A stretch of 64,000 nucleotides of DNA from Streptomyces sp. NRRL S-1022. GTDB taxonomy: Bacteria > Actinomycetota > Actinomycetes > Streptomycetales > Streptomycetaceae. This document shows positions 36,991 through 47,039 of the stretch, in pieces; within the stretch, counting starts at the first letter, position 1, and each line of letters opens with the position of its first letter. The DNA lies in NCBI RefSeq assembly GCF_000720135.1, contig NZ_JOIU01000019.1, positions 1 to 64,000 on the forward strand, read 5' to 3'. The notes below the pieces were generated by a model. That model was not told the DNA's origin, ran no database searches, and was given only the letters and a program-made list of their open reading frames with translations. A program made the position numbers and the translations under genes.

Positions 36991-37772
36991 CGATCCCGAC
37001 GACTTCCCCGGCACCGGGCGCGCCGGCACGGGCGGCGCAGGAACCGTCCGGTCCCCAGCGCGCGCTGGAGCGGCTGCGGCACGGCCTCGGCCTGCTCGGA
37101 CCGCGCCACGGCCGGCACGGGCTGTCCGTGCAGCAGCTGGACGCCCTCGCCCTGCCCATCGGGGACGACGGGGTGGTGGCCGGTGTCGACGCCGAGGGAC
37201 AGCCGGCCGTGCTGGGCATCAACCGGCCCACGCCGTACGACGTCGTCCTGATCGGGGGTCTGTGGACGGCGCAGGTGCTGGCGCTGCGCTCCGCCGCCAC
37301 CGGCGCGCGCGTCGCCGTGGAGACCGGGCGGCCGCAGGCGTGGATGCAGATGGTGCATGCCATGGGCGGCGGGCAGAACGGCCTGTCCGTGTACGACGTC
37401 GGGCGGGTGCCGCCGCAGGGGGCTTCCGCGGGAACGCCGGTGCTGGTGGTGCGGGACTGCGGTATGCGGCCGCCGCGCGGGCGGGTGGTGTCCGGGCCCT
37501 GGCAGTCGGTGCTGACCCTGCTGCCGTATCTCAGCCCGGCCGCGCCCCGGCTGCTGCGGCAGGCGCGGCTCGCGGGTATCCAGCGGGTCTCGCCGGACGA
37601 GGCGGCCGAACTGGGGCGCACGATGGGACTGTCGCGGACCGAGGTGGAGTCGCTGCCCGCGCTGCCCGACGGTGTCACCCTGTGGTGCACCGACCGTGAC
37701 CGGCAGTATGTGCTGACCCAACCCACCGACGCCGAGATCGGATTGTTGGGCACGCCCCGCCGGATGGACTGA
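36987..37772 (+). CDS. ESX-associated protein of unknown function
   Basis: 261 residues from a GTG overlapping the eccE stop by four bases, so it is translationally coupled. The sequence is mostly globular with no transmembrane helix or signal. Segments like DVVLIGGLWTAQVLALR and RVAVETGRPQAW suggest an alpha/beta fold with a nucleotide-style N-terminal strand, but no motif is diagnostic. Conserved position beside EccE suggests a cytoplasmic accessory of the secretion complex. The 299 bases after it hold the promoter of the next gene; no other feature was found there. Confidence 0.75.
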   Translation: MTIPTTSPAPGAPARAAQEPSGPQRALERLRHGLGLLGPRHGRHGLSVQQLDALALPIGDDGVVAGVDAEGQPAVLGINRPTPYDVVLIGGLWTAQVLALRSAATGARVAVETGRPQAWMQMVHAMGGGQNGLSVYDVGRVPPQGASAGTPVLVVRDCGMRPPRGRVVSGPWQSVLTLLPYLSPAAPRLLRQARLAGIQRVSPDEAAELGRTMGLSRTEVESLPALPDGVTLWCTDRDRQYVLTQPTDAEIGLLGTPRRMD

Positions 37773-38071
37773 ACTGCCCATGCCTGTCCCTTTTGTTCAC
37801 GCTGTCGTGGCGGTTCCGCGGGACGGGCGGGGTGTTTCCGGCCCGCGGTGACCTGGTGGGCGGGCGCGGAGAGGCGGACGGGCCTGCCGAGGTGCGGCTC
37901 TTGGTGATTAGGCTGGGAGTGGGCGCGATGACAGGACCCGTGAGCCGGGCGTCGGTGTCCCCGGGGGAAGGCCGGTGCATCGGACCGCCCGACGACTACG
38001 GACGACTCGGTACGACACGACATGGTCGCCCCGGCACGGCATGAGGGTGCTCGACCACACCAGGAGGAACT

Positions 38072-41000
38072 GTGAGCAGCGATCGGGACGGGATGCGCGG
38101 GGGCTGGGACACACCCGGCGATGACCAGCCCGACGCGGAGGCCGTCGAGACCACCGGCGAGTTCACCATCGACTACGCTCCCCCCGCCTGGTACACGCAG
38201 AACGCGTCCGGTACGGCCGGGGGCTCGGGCGGCGCCGTCGGTGCCGGCGGCGCGGGCGGATTCGCCGGGACCGCGGGGAACTCCGGCGCTCCCGCCGCTC
38301 CTGCCGCTCCAGGTGTGCCCTTCCCCACGGGTTCGCCCGTGCCGGGTCCGACGCCACCGCCGGCCGGCACGCCGCCGCAGGGGACTCCGTACGGTCCGGC
38401 GGCGCAGGGTGCGTCGTTCACTCCGCCGCACGGCGCCTCGTACGCTCCCCCGGTCGCGCAGCCCGCGCCGCCGGCCGGTGAGCCGGTGCCTGTGCCGCGG
38501 CTGCCCGAGGGCTTCGAGCCGCAGCAGCCCGGAACGGCCTCGCAGGAGGCGCCGGCTCCCTCTCCCGCGGTCGAGCCGGAGACGGACAACGGGGACCTGG
38601 AGAGCGGGGCGACCATGCGCTTCTCCGCCGTCGCCCTGAAGCGCCAGATGGCCGAGATCGCCGAGCGCGCGGCAGCCACCGAAGCGCCGGCCCCCTCCGA
38701 GGGCGACGGCGACGGCTCCGGAAAGGCCACGGCCGCGGCGGGTGACGCGGGCGTGGGTGACGCCTCGGAGGCCTCGTCCGGTGCGGAGGGCTTCGCCGGA
38801 ACCGAGGGCTCCGCCTCGGACGCGTCCGAGGCGGGCGGGGAAGCCGCCTCGCCGGAGGGCGCGGTGGCGGAGGCTGCCGGATCAGACGGTTCCGAGGGGT
38901 CCGAGGGTTCCGCCGCTGCCGACGGGGACGGGCAGGCGTCCGCCGGGGGGTCGGACACTCCGGGTGCCGGCGTCGCCGCCGACGCCGAGCAGGGTGGCGC
39001 CGAGGAGGGTGGCGCCGACGCACTGCGTGCCGAGGCGCCGGAGGATGCCGCCGAGCCCGTGCGGGTCTCCGGCGTACCGGCGCCGGCGGACGACGCGGCC
39101 CACAGCAGCGCGCCGCAGCCCGGCGCGCCCGAGGACGGCACGCCGGCCGACAGCGCCACCGCCGACAGCGCCACCACCGACGCGGCCCCGCAGCCCGGCG
39201 GCCCTCAGCCTGCCGCGCAGCCCGCCGCCGCGCACCCTGGTGGCCACGGCTTCCCGTCGCCCGGCGCCCCCGAGTCCGGCGCGCCCGACTCCGGCACGTC
39301 CCAGCCCGGCGTGCCCCAGCCCGGGCCCGCCGTGCCCCCCGCTCCCCCGGCTCCCCAGCCCGGCTGGACCCCGTCGCCCGCGCCGCAGCACGGGCTGCCC
39401 CCGCTGCCGCCGTCGTACCAGCCCGCCGCCCCGGCCCCCGCGGCCCAGTGGCCCGGGCAGCAGCCGGCCGCCCCGCAGCAGCCCGGGCCGATGCCCGGTG
39501 AGCAGCCGCAGCCGGGGGTCGCCCAGGGTCCGGCCGGCGTACCCGGCCAGCAGCCGCCGTTCCAGCCGCAGGCCCCGCAGCCCGCACCCGCCGGGTGGCA
39601 CCAGCCCCACCAGGCCCCTCACCAGCCCGGCCCGGCCCCCTACCAGCCGAACCAGCCCGGCGCACCCGCGCAGCCGGCCCCGAGCCAGCCGTACCAGCCC
39701 GGCGCGCCCGCAGCACAGCCGGTCCCCCACCAGCCGTACCAGCCCGGCGCGCCCGTACCGAACCCGGCGCCCGGTGCCCCCACCCCGCCGAGCGGCTACG
39801 GCTTCCCCCAGACCAGTGGCCCCAACCCCCAGGCACAGCCCGTCGGTTACGGCTTCCCGCAGCCGCCCGCCCCGCAGCCGGCCCCCAACGCACCCACTCC
39901 GCCGGGCGGTTACGGGTTCCCCCAGCCGGGCGGCCCCAACGCGCAGGCCCAGGCCGGCGGTTACGGCTTCCCGCAGCCCCCGCAGACCCCCGACCCCGCC
40001 GTCCCGGGCGCTCCGCAGGCGCCCCAGCCCCCGGTCGACCCCCGCTCCGGTGCCGCCTGGCCGCAGCCCGTGCAGCACGATCAGCGGCAGCCGACCAATC
40101 CCGGTGCCGCGCCGCTCGGTTACACCGCCGCCGTGGAGCTGTCCTCGGACCGGCTGCTCAACAACAAGAAGCAGAAGGCGAAGAGCGGGCGGCCCGCTGC
40201 GGCGGGCGGCCGGTTCAAGCTCGGCGGCAAGAAGGAGGAGGCCGAGCGGCAGCGCAAGCTGGAGCTGATCCGTACGCCGGTGCTGTCCTGCTACCGGATC
40301 GCGGTCATCAGCCTCAAGGGCGGTGTCGGCAAGACCACGACCACCACCGCACTCGGCTCCACCCTCGCCACCGAGCGGCAGGACAAGATCCTCGCCATCG
40401 ACGCCAACCCGGACGCCGGCACGCTCGGGCGGCGGGTGCGCCGGGAGACCGGGGCCACCATCCGTGACCTCGTCCAGGCCATCCCGTACCTCAACTCCTA
40501 CATGGACATCCGGCGGTTCACCTCCCAGGCCCCCTCCGGCCTGGAGATCATCGCCAACGACGTGGACCCGGCCGTCTCGACCACGTTCAACGACGAGGAC
40601 TACCGGCGCGCGATCGACGTGCTCGGCCGGCAGTACCCGGTCATCCTGACCGACTCCGGCACCGGCCTGCTCTACAGCGCCATGCGCGGGGTGCTGGACC
40701 TCGCCGACCAGCTCATCATCATCTCCACGCCGTCCGTGGACGGCGCGAGCAGCGCCAGTACGACGCTGGACTGGCTGTCCGCGCACGGGTACGCCGACCT
40801 GGTGTCGCGGTCGCTGACCGTGATCTCCGGGGTGCGCGAGACCGGCAAGATGATCAAGGTCGACGACATCGTGGCGCACTTCGAGACCCGGACCCGCGGG
40901 GTGGTCGTCGTGCCCTTCGACGAGCATCTGGCCGCCGGTGCCGAGGTCGACCTCGACATGATGCGGCCGAAGACGCGCGAGGCGTACTTCAACCTCGCCG

Positions 41001-41428
41001 CGATGATCGCCGAGGACTTCACCCGGCACCAGCAGGCGCACGGCCTGTGGACGAACGACGGCAACCCGCCGCCGGTGGCCGCCCCGCCGATGCCGGGCCA
41101 GGCGACGCCGGGACAGCCGTACGGCGCTGGTCAGCCGTACCCGCAGGCCCCGGGACAGCCGTACGCACAGGCGCCGGGACAGCCGTACCCGCAGACGCCC
41201 GGTCAGCCGTACCCGCAGACGCCGGGACAGCCGTACCCGCAGGCCCCCGGCCACGGTCAGCCGTACCCGCAGGCCCCTGGTCAGCCGTACGCCCCGGCGC
41301 AGCAGCCGTACCCGCCGCAGCAGCCGTATCCGGGCGCGCAGCAGCCGGACCACTCGCAGCCCGGCCAGCCCCAGCCCGGTCAGCCGCAGCCTGGGCAGCA
41401 GCCCCCGCAGGCCCCGCCGCAGCAGTAG
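38072..41428 (+). CDS. Proline-rich MinD/ParA-like ATPase of the ESX locus (EspI-like)
   Basis: 1118 residues. Residues 1-740 are disordered, rich in Ala, Pro, Gly and Glu, with repeats of (Q)PGAPxQP and GYGFPQ. A MinD/ParA-type ATPase follows, with the deviant Walker [11 protein letters not shown] (about 749-758) and a DANPDAGT switch; the [11 protein letters not shown] segment keeps the family's partner fold. A C-terminal tail repeats GQPYPQxP. This matches mycobacterial EspI, which sits at the ESX-1 locus and responds to cellular ATP. The role here is inferred. GTG start with AGGAGG upstream. Confidence 0.85.
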   Translation: MSSDRDGMRGGWDTPGDDQPDAEAVETTGEFTIDYAPPAWYTQNASGTAGGSGGAVGAGGAGGFAGTAGNSGAPAAPAAPGVPFPTGSPVPGPTPPPAGTPPQGTPYGPAAQGASFTPPHGASYAPPVAQPAPPAGEPVPVPRLPEGFEPQQPGTASQEAPAPSPAVEPETDNGDLESGATMRFSAVALKRQMAEIAERAAATEAPAPSEGDGDGSGKATAAAGDAGVGDASEASSGAEGFAGTEGSASDASEAGGEAASPEGAVAEAAGSDGSEGSEGSAAADGDGQASAGGSDTPGAGVAADAEQGGAEEGGADALRAEAPEDAAEPVRVSGVPAPADDAAHSSAPQPGAPEDGTPADSATADSATTDAAPQPGGPQPAAQPAAAHPGGHGFPSPGAPESGAPDSGTSQPGVPQPGPAVPPAPPAPQPGWTPSPAPQHGLPPLPPSYQPAAPAPAAQWPGQQPAAPQQPGPMPGEQPQPGVAQGPAGVPGQQPPFQPQAPQPAPAGWHQPHQAPHQPGPAPYQPNQPGAPAQPAPSQPYQPGAPAAQPVPHQPYQPGAPVPNPAPGAPTPPSGYGFPQTSGPNPQAQPVGYGFPQPPAPQPAPNAPTPPGGYGFPQPGGPNAQAQAGGYGFPQPPQTPDPAVPGAPQAPQPPVDPRSGAAWPQPVQHDQRQPTNPGAAPLGYTAAVELSSDRLLNNKKQKAKSGRPAAAGGRFKLGGKKEEAERQRKLELIRTPVLSCYRIAVISLKGGVGKTTTTTALGSTLATERQDKILAIDANPDAGTLGRRVRRETGATIRDLVQAIPYLNSYMDIRRFTSQAPSGLEIIANDVDPAVSTTFNDEDYRRAIDVLGRQYPVILTDSGTGLLYSAMRGVLDLADQLIIISTPSVDGASSASTTLDWLSAHGYADLVSRSLTVISGVRETGKMIKVDDIVAHFETRTRGVVVVPFDEHLAAGAEVDLDMMRPKTREAYFNLAAMIAEDFTRHQQAHGLWTNDGNPPPVAAPPMPGQATPGQPYGAGQPYPQAPGQPYAQAPGQPYPQTPGQPYPQTPGQPYPQAPGHGQPYPQAPGQPYAPAQQPYPPQQPYPGAQQPDHSQPGQPQPGQPQPGQQPPQAPPQQ

Positions 41429-41445
41429 GGCCGCGGAAGACGGAG

Positions 41446-41482
41446 AAGGGGCGGCCGGTGCTCATCGCACCGGCCGCCCCTT
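41446..41482. terminator. Bidirectional terminator
   Basis: Perfect 15-bp stem AAGGGGCGGCCGGTG/CACCGGCCGCCCCTT with a 7-nt loop, between the convergent EspI-like gene and ribF. It marks the right boundary of the ESX locus. Confidence 0.92.
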
Positions 41483-41500
41483 CCTCTTGAAGCGAGCGGC

Positions 41501-42448
41501 TTACTGCTCCGCCGCCACGATCTCCCGGCACCGCTGCACATCCGCGGCCATCTGCTCCAGCAGGTCCTCCAGCGTGTCGAACTTCGCCTGGCCGCGCACG
41601 TACGCGAGGAAGTCGACGGCGACGTGCAGGCCGTACAGGTCGAGGCCGACGCGGTCGATGGCGTACGCCTCCACCGTGCGCTCGGTGCCGTCGAACTGCG
41701 GGTTCGTGCCGACGGAGATGGCGGCCGGCATGGCCTCGCCCTGGACGTGCAGATAGCCGGCGTACACGCCGTCGGCGGGGATGGCGGTGTGCGGGAGCGT
41801 CTCGACGTTGGCGGTCGGGAAGCCCAGCTCGCGGCCGCGCTGGGCACCGCGGACGACGACGCCCTCCACCCGGTGCGGACGGCCCAGGATCTCGCGGGCG
41901 CCGGCGAGATCGCCCTCGGCGACCAGGCGGCGGGTCAGCGTGGAGGAGAACGGCTCGCCGCCGCCCGCCTCACCGGTGACGTACAGGTCGACGACCTCGA
42001 CCTCGAAGTCGTACACCTTGCCCTGCTCGGCGAGGAACTCGACGTTCCCGGCGGCCTTGTGGCCGAAGCGGAAGTTCGGGCCCTCCACGACCGCCTTCGC
42101 GTGCAGCTTGTCCACCAGCACCTTCACCACGAAGTCGGCGGGCGACAGCTTCGAGAACTCGGTGGTGAAGGGGAGGATGAGGACCGCGTCGACGCCCAGC
42201 TCGGCCATCAGTTCGGCACGGCGGTGGTGCGGGGCCAGCAGCGGCGGGTGGCTGCCGGGGCGGACGACCTCGCTGGGGTGCGGGTCGAAGGTGACCACGA
42301 CGGCCGGAACGCCCAGTTCACGGGCGCGGTCGACGGCGTGCCTGATGATCAGCTGGTGGCCGCGGTGGACGCCGTCGTAGGAACCGATGGTGACGACGCT
42401 GCGCCCCCAGTCCTCGGGGATGTCCTCCAAGCCACGCCAGCGCTGCAC
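41501..42448 (-). CDS. ribF: Bifunctional riboflavin kinase / FAD synthetase
   Basis: 315 residues. The N-terminal nucleotidyltransferase has GSYDGVHRGHQ and FDPHPSEV, with GPNFRFGHKAAG for FAD synthesis. The C-terminal riboflavin kinase has GFPTANV and the YGLHVAVDF strand. It converts riboflavin to FMN and then FAD. The GTG at 42448 has GAGGAG about eight bases upstream. I saw no FMN riboswitch-like structure in the 130 bases before it. It stands between the trypsin/NTPase gene (same strand) and the terminator at 41446. Confidence 0.95.
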   Translation of the reverse strand: MQRWRGLEDIPEDWGRSVVTIGSYDGVHRGHQLIIRHAVDRARELGVPAVVVTFDPHPSEVVRPGSHPPLLAPHHRRAELMAELGVDAVLILPFTTEFSKLSPADFVVKVLVDKLHAKAVVEGPNFRFGHKAAGNVEFLAEQGKVYDFEVEVVDLYVTGEAGGGEPFSSTLTRRLVAEGDLAGAREILGRPHRVEGVVVRGAQRGRELGFPTANVETLPHTAIPADGVYAGYLHVQGEAMPAAISVGTNPQFDGTERTVEAYAIDRVGLDLYGLHVAVDFLAYVRGQAKFDTLEDLLEQMAADVQRCREIVAAEQ

Positions 42449-42578
42449 TGTGACCGCTCCTCGAACCCTTGTCCGTGTCTGTCCTGACCTCGTTGTGCAG
42501 GTCTAAGGGTGCCATGCCGGGTGCGCCGCGCCGGCATCGGCATGGAGGCTGTGACGGGGCGCACGTTCCTGGCGCCGC

Positions 42579-45500
42579 TCAGGCCGGTACACGCACGCCC
42601 GCCAGGTTCTCGATCATGCGGCGGGCGCCGGGGCCGACGACGGCTGCCCAGTCGTCCGGGGCGTCGGTCAGCCAGCGGGCCATGCGCGCGGCGAAGCCGG
42701 GCACGTGCCGGCCCAGCTCGGCCAGACCGCGGTCGAATCGGGTGGTGCCCTCGGGTGTGCCGACGAGGAGCAGGCCGGTGCGGTGGACGAGGCCGCGGAC
42801 CTCGTCCTCGTCCTCGCAGCCGCGCCCGGGTGCCACCGCCGCGTGCAGCACGGCGTCCAGGACGGCCGGGTCCTGTTCCCGGGCGAGCAGGAACTCCAGC
42901 AGCTCACGGCGGAGCGGGCGGGAGGCGGGCGTACCGGGGGCGGCGAGGACGGTGGCCAGGGCCGCGCGGAGCTGCTCCGGACCACCGTCGAGCAGGCCGG
43001 TGACGAGGGGCAGCAGGACGGGGCGGGCGGTGGGGCCCTGTTCGAGGCGGCGGTCGAGGTGGCCGGCGACGTGCCCGGCGGTCTCCGGACACAGCCGCAC
43101 CGCTCCCCGCAGGAGGGCGGCGACCCGCGGGGCGAGGGCCGGGGTGGTGACCTCGGCGAGGCCGCGCAGTACCGCCCTGGTGCCCGGGCGGCCGGCGTCC
43201 GGGGCGCTCAGCCGGGCCCGGAATGCCTCCAGGACCGGTTCCGGGTGCGTGGTGAGGGCCGGGGCCAGGGCGCTCGGCGGGAACTGCGGGTCGCCGTCGG
43301 CGAAGTGGCGGAGGGCGGCGGGCAGATACCGGTCGCGGGTGTCCGGGTCACGGACCAGCAGGGCCAGGGCGCCGCCGTGCAGGGTGCAGTCGGCGGGGCG
43401 GGCGAGCAGGGCGAGGGCGGCGTGGCGCAGCAGCTCGCGGTCGGCGGCCGAGCGGACGTGCGGGGCGGCGCGCAACCCGTACGCCACCGCCGCGACCCGG
43501 CGGGCGGGGCGCTCGTCGTGCGCCCAGCGGCCGACCGCCCGGCAGAGGGCCGGCGGCTCGTCCTCGGCGAGGACGGCGAGCAGCTCGTCGGCGCGCCGGT
43601 GCGCGCAGGCCACCAGTACCTCGGTGAGATCGTCCAGGGCGCCGTGCCGGTGGGTGTGCAGCAGCGCCTGCGCGGCGGTGGCCACGGTGGCGTGCGGGGT
43701 CGCGGGCAGCGGCCGCTCGTCGGCGAACCAGCGGGTGAGCAGGGGCTGTACGACGGCGGGGGCGGCGGCGAGCAGCCGGGCCACGGCGTCCAGATAGCGG
43801 TCCCCGGCCGTGGGCGGCGCCGGGTCGGCCGGCACGAGCCGGCGCAGCAGGTGCAGGCGCTCGGCTGCCGGGACGGGCAGGGCGGTCCAAAAGGCGGGGC
43901 GGAAGTCGGCCGGTACGGTCCGCCGGGCGCGGCGCCAGGCGACGACACGGTCGGCGAGCAGGCGCAGCACCTCGGTGTACGGCGTGGGGTCCGGGACCTG
44001 CTGGAGGGTCCGGGCGAGCAGCCGGGCGGCCCACCAGGAGCCCGTGTCGCGGTCCAGCGCCTCGACCAACTCGCCGAGCCGCTCGACCAGTTGCCGGGGA
44101 CCGTGCTGGCGGGCGAGGAGCAGCAGGGCCTGCACGACCGGGCCCACGCGGTGGTGCGGCACCGGGACCGGGCCGTGGCCGTCGTCCGGCTCGCCGGGGT
44201 GGTGCACCAGGGCCCGCAGGGCCTCGTCCAGGTCCAGGTGCATGCCCTGGATCCAGTCGGCCAGTTCCTCGTGGGCGAAGCGGTAGCCGTCACCGGCCGG
44301 CACGAGGAGTCCCTCGGCGAGGACGGCGGAGGCCCAGCCGGTGCCGCCGCCGAGCCGGGCCGGAGCGGGTCCCCACGGGAACACGGCCTCGAACGACTCC
44401 CGGTCCAGCTCGCCCCGGCCCGCGCCGAGGCTGCGCCGGGCGGCCTCGTGCACCTGCCCGGCCACCCGCGCGGCCAGCCGGCGGACGGCCGTGCCGCGCA
44501 GGCCGGCGGCCGCGGCGAGGCGGACGGCGACGCGCAGACACATCAGGTCGAGGTGGGCCGCGAACACGTCGTCCCGGTCGACGGGGCCGGCCGGCGGGGC
44601 GTCGGGTACGGCCGCCCGGACCTCGGCCAGCAGTCGCAGCGCCAGCGGATGCCGCTCGTCCCGCTCGGCCAGCACCCCGTCCGGAATGCCGTACCGCGCC
44701 CGCGCCCGCCGCCCCTCGTCGACGGTGAAGTCCCCGAGCCGCACACAGGGGGGAAGCGGGTCGGAGGCGCGGAGCGGCTCCTCCGGGCCCTGGGGCGGTC
44801 GGTGGGACGTCCCCGGGCCCCTGCGCGGGCGGTGGGACGCCGCGGAGGTCCCGGTGGACGGTTCACCGTCGACCGCGCCGGCCGGACCCTTCGACCCACG
44901 CGATCCCGACGGGAACTCGGGACCGTCCGCCACGGGCACCTCCACCGGACACCCGAGGCCGCCCGACACGGACACCCCCGCCGGAAACCCGAGTCCGTCC
45001 GGCCGGCGCACCCCCGCCGGAAACCCGACACCCTCCGGCACAACCACCCCCGGCGGAAAGCCGGATTCGGCCGGCACGGGCACGGGTACGACCCCGTCGG
45101 CGTCAGCGGTGACGGCCGAACCGGCCGGCGCCCCCGTCCACACGCCGTCGTCGCCCGCCGGAGCGGCAGGGGCAGGGGCAGCCGCCACCGCCCCAGCAGG
45201 GCCGTCCGACACCTGAGGTGACTCGACGCCCCCGCCCGAAGCCACGGACCCGGGCGCCACACTCCCGCCCGTACCCCCGCCCGGAGCCACGGACCCAGCC
45301 GCCACACTCCCGCTCGGAACCACGGACCCAGCCGCCACGCCTCCGCCGTCGTCCGCCCGGGCCCCGGAGTCGTCCCGGCCGGTCGCGGTCGCCTCGGGGG
45401 CGCCGGCCGGCGGGTACCCCGGGGTGTGGAGGAGGTCCGCGGCGAACGCGTTGCCGGTGTGTTCCCAGTGCTCCTCGCGGCAGGCCACCACCAGGCGCGC

Positions 45501-46775
45501 GCCGGTCTCGCGCAGCCAGTCGGCCGTGCCCCGGGTCCAAGCGGGCAGGCGGTGGGCGAGGACGGGGGGCATCTCCTCGGGGCCGTCGAGGAGCAGCAGG
45601 AGCGGCCGGCCGGCCCGGGCGGCGCGGTGGGCCACGTGTTCGGGGCTGGTGTCGCCGAGGTCCTCGGGCCGCACGCGGCGGGACGCGGCGACGATCCGGG
45701 CGGCGCGCTCCAGGGCGCGGCTGGCGGCGTCGGCCACCGAGTCGTCGGTGTCCTTGAGGTCGGCGCCGCGCAGCCACAGCGTGGGGGCGGGCCGCTCGTC
45801 CCGGGCACGGCGGGCGGCGAGCGCCGCGAGTTCCGTCGTACGGCCGCTGCCGGGGGCGCCGACGAGCCCGAGCACGGGACGGTCGCCGGCGGTGAAGGCG
45901 GCCAGCTCCCGGACGGTGTCGGCGCGTTCGAGCGGTTCGACGGCGCACGGGTGGCCGGTGAGGGCGTCCGGGGGGCCGTCCTGGACCACGGAGGTGGTGG
46001 TCAGCTGGAGGATGCCGGCGAGGTTGAGGTCGGCGCCGTAGGCGGGCACGGTGGCCGCGTTGCGGGCGAGGAGGCGGGCGAGGACGGCGTCGGCGGGCCG
46101 CAGCGGCACCGCGAAGCCCGCGTCCCGCTCGGCGGTGTGCAGGGCGGTGCCGAGGACGCCGACGACGGCGCCGGTACGGGCGTCCAGCACCGGTCCCCCG
46201 GCCGCGCCGCCGCCGAGCCGGAGCGCGTCCCGGCCGGCCGTGCCGATGGCCAGCTCCAGCACGTCGTCCAGCAGGTGGAAGCCGTGGGTGGCGGTGTACG
46301 TCACCTCGGTGGCCGCCAGCACCCGCGCCTCCCGCCAGCAGCCGGCGGCGACCCGGACGTAGGTGCCGGTGGCGATCCGCTCCCGCACGGACAGCGGCAG
46401 CGGGTCCATGCCGAGGCCCTCGGTGCGCACCAGGGCGAGGTCCAGGGCCGGCAGCGGGGTGACCGCGTCGGCGGGGACCACACAGGTGCGGTCCCCGGGG
46501 GCGTGCAGCACCAGCCGGGGCAGGCCGTCGACGGCCTCGTGGCTGGTGAGCAGGGTGCCGTGGTGGTCGGCGAGGAAGCCGTACCCGCGGGGGCGCCCGG
46601 CCAGGTCACGGATCCGTACGAGGACGGCATCGGCACCGCCGGCGCCGTCGTCCACGCCGAGTCCGCCGGCCGCGCCGTCCCCGTACCCGTGCGTGCACTG
46701 CCCGTACGGCTGCTCCCCGCACGCCCGTTCCTGCTCCCGGCGCCCGCCTCCGGTGCGCGGGCCCCGTCCCGCCAT
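42579..46775 (-). CDS. Large trypsin-fold/NTPase/helical-repeat protein with altered catalytic sites
   Basis: 1398 residues. Residues ~50-225 form a trypsin-like fold: the LLTSHEAVDG histidine (H79) and LDLALV aspartate (D112) are present, but the GxSGGP nucleophile region reads GAAGGP, so Ser is Ala (A192). An NTPase module follows, with GAPGSGRT in place of GxxGxGKT (K to R, 306-313) and Walker B LLLLLDGPEE (about 397). A low-complexity Gly/Pro/Ser insert then leads into ~650 residues of alpha-helical, HEAT-like repeats. This resembles STAND-type signalling ATPases. The ATG at 46775 follows GGAGG. The function is unknown; its place beside truB argues for a conserved core role. Confidence 0.75.
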   Translation of the reverse strand: MAGRGPRTGGGRREQERACGEQPYGQCTHGYGDGAAGGLGVDDGAGGADAVLVRIRDLAGRPRGYGFLADHHGTLLTSHEAVDGLPRLVLHAPGDRTCVVPADAVTPLPALDLALVRTEGLGMDPLPLSVRERIATGTYVRVAAGCWREARVLAATEVTYTATHGFHLLDDVLELAIGTAGRDALRLGGGAAGGPVLDARTGAVVGVLGTALHTAERDAGFAVPLRPADAVLARLLARNAATVPAYGADLNLAGILQLTTTSVVQDGPPDALTGHPCAVEPLERADTVRELAAFTAGDRPVLGLVGAPGSGRTTELAALAARRARDERPAPTLWLRGADLKDTDDSVADAASRALERAARIVAASRRVRPEDLGDTSPEHVAHRAARAGRPLLLLLDGPEEMPPVLAHRLPAWTRGTADWLRETGARLVVACREEHWEHTGNAFAADLLHTPGYPPAGAPEATATGRDDSGARADDGGGVAAGSVVPSGSVAAGSVAPGGGTGGSVAPGSVASGGGVESPQVSDGPAGAVAAAPAPAAPAGDDGVWTGAPAGSAVTADADGVVPVPVPAESGFPPGVVVPEGVGFPAGVRRPDGLGFPAGVSVSGGLGCPVEVPVADGPEFPSGSRGSKGPAGAVDGEPSTGTSAASHRPRRGPGTSHRPPQGPEEPLRASDPLPPCVRLGDFTVDEGRRARARYGIPDGVLAERDERHPLALRLLAEVRAAVPDAPPAGPVDRDDVFAAHLDLMCLRVAVRLAAAAGLRGTAVRRLAARVAGQVHEAARRSLGAGRGELDRESFEAVFPWGPAPARLGGGTGWASAVLAEGLLVPAGDGYRFAHEELADWIQGMHLDLDEALRALVHHPGEPDDGHGPVPVPHHRVGPVVQALLLLARQHGPRQLVERLGELVEALDRDTGSWWAARLLARTLQQVPDPTPYTEVLRLLADRVVAWRRARRTVPADFRPAFWTALPVPAAERLHLLRRLVPADPAPPTAGDRYLDAVARLLAAAPAVVQPLLTRWFADERPLPATPHATVATAAQALLHTHRHGALDDLTEVLVACAHRRADELLAVLAEDEPPALCRAVGRWAHDERPARRVAAVAYGLRAAPHVRSAADRELLRHAALALLARPADCTLHGGALALLVRDPDTRDRYLPAALRHFADGDPQFPPSALAPALTTHPEPVLEAFRARLSAPDAGRPGTRAVLRGLAEVTTPALAPRVAALLRGAVRLCPETAGHVAGHLDRRLEQGPTARPVLLPLVTGLLDGGPEQLRAALATVLAAPGTPASRPLRRELLEFLLAREQDPAVLDAVLHAAVAPGRGCEDEDEVRGLVHRTGLLLVGTPEGTTRFDRGLAELGRHVPGFAARMARWLTDAPDDWAAVVGPGARRMIENLAGVRVPA

Positions 46776-46961
46776 CGCCGTACCTCCCCGCCCGCTGTCC
46801 CCGTGCCCTGACCTCGACGGTAGGCGCACGTTGATCGGCGGGGCAGATCACGCGGTGAACGCGCCCCCTTCCGCTCCCCCGGTTCACTCCGAGCGCCTGC
46901 CCGGTCGGGTGAATACGCGGGGGCTGCTGGATAACCCTAGGGGTGGGGGAACCGAGGGGGA

Positions 46962-47012
46962 CCGTGGAGCGGCGGCAGGGGCACGAGCCCGTGGCCCGCC
47001 GCCGCTCCACGG
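46962..47012 (-). terminator. Terminator after truB
   Basis: Perfect 15-bp stem CCGTGGAGCGGCGGC/GCCGCCGCTCCACGG with a 21-nt loop, 27 nt after the truB stop. It ends the long rimP-to-truB operon. The next gene (42579-46775) therefore probably has its own promoter in 46776-46961. Confidence 0.8.
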
Positions 47013-47039
47013 CAGAAGGCCCGTCGGGCCCGGCAGCGG

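Noticed and set aside
38882-41353. 823-residue minus-strand open frame opposite the EspI-like gene
   Set aside because: Antisense of a Pro/Gln/Ala-repeat region; it has no ribosome site and shows no family similarity.
42449-42578. FMN riboswitch before ribF
   Set aside because: The 130-base region shows none of the conserved FMN-aptamer blocks I would expect, and is too short.
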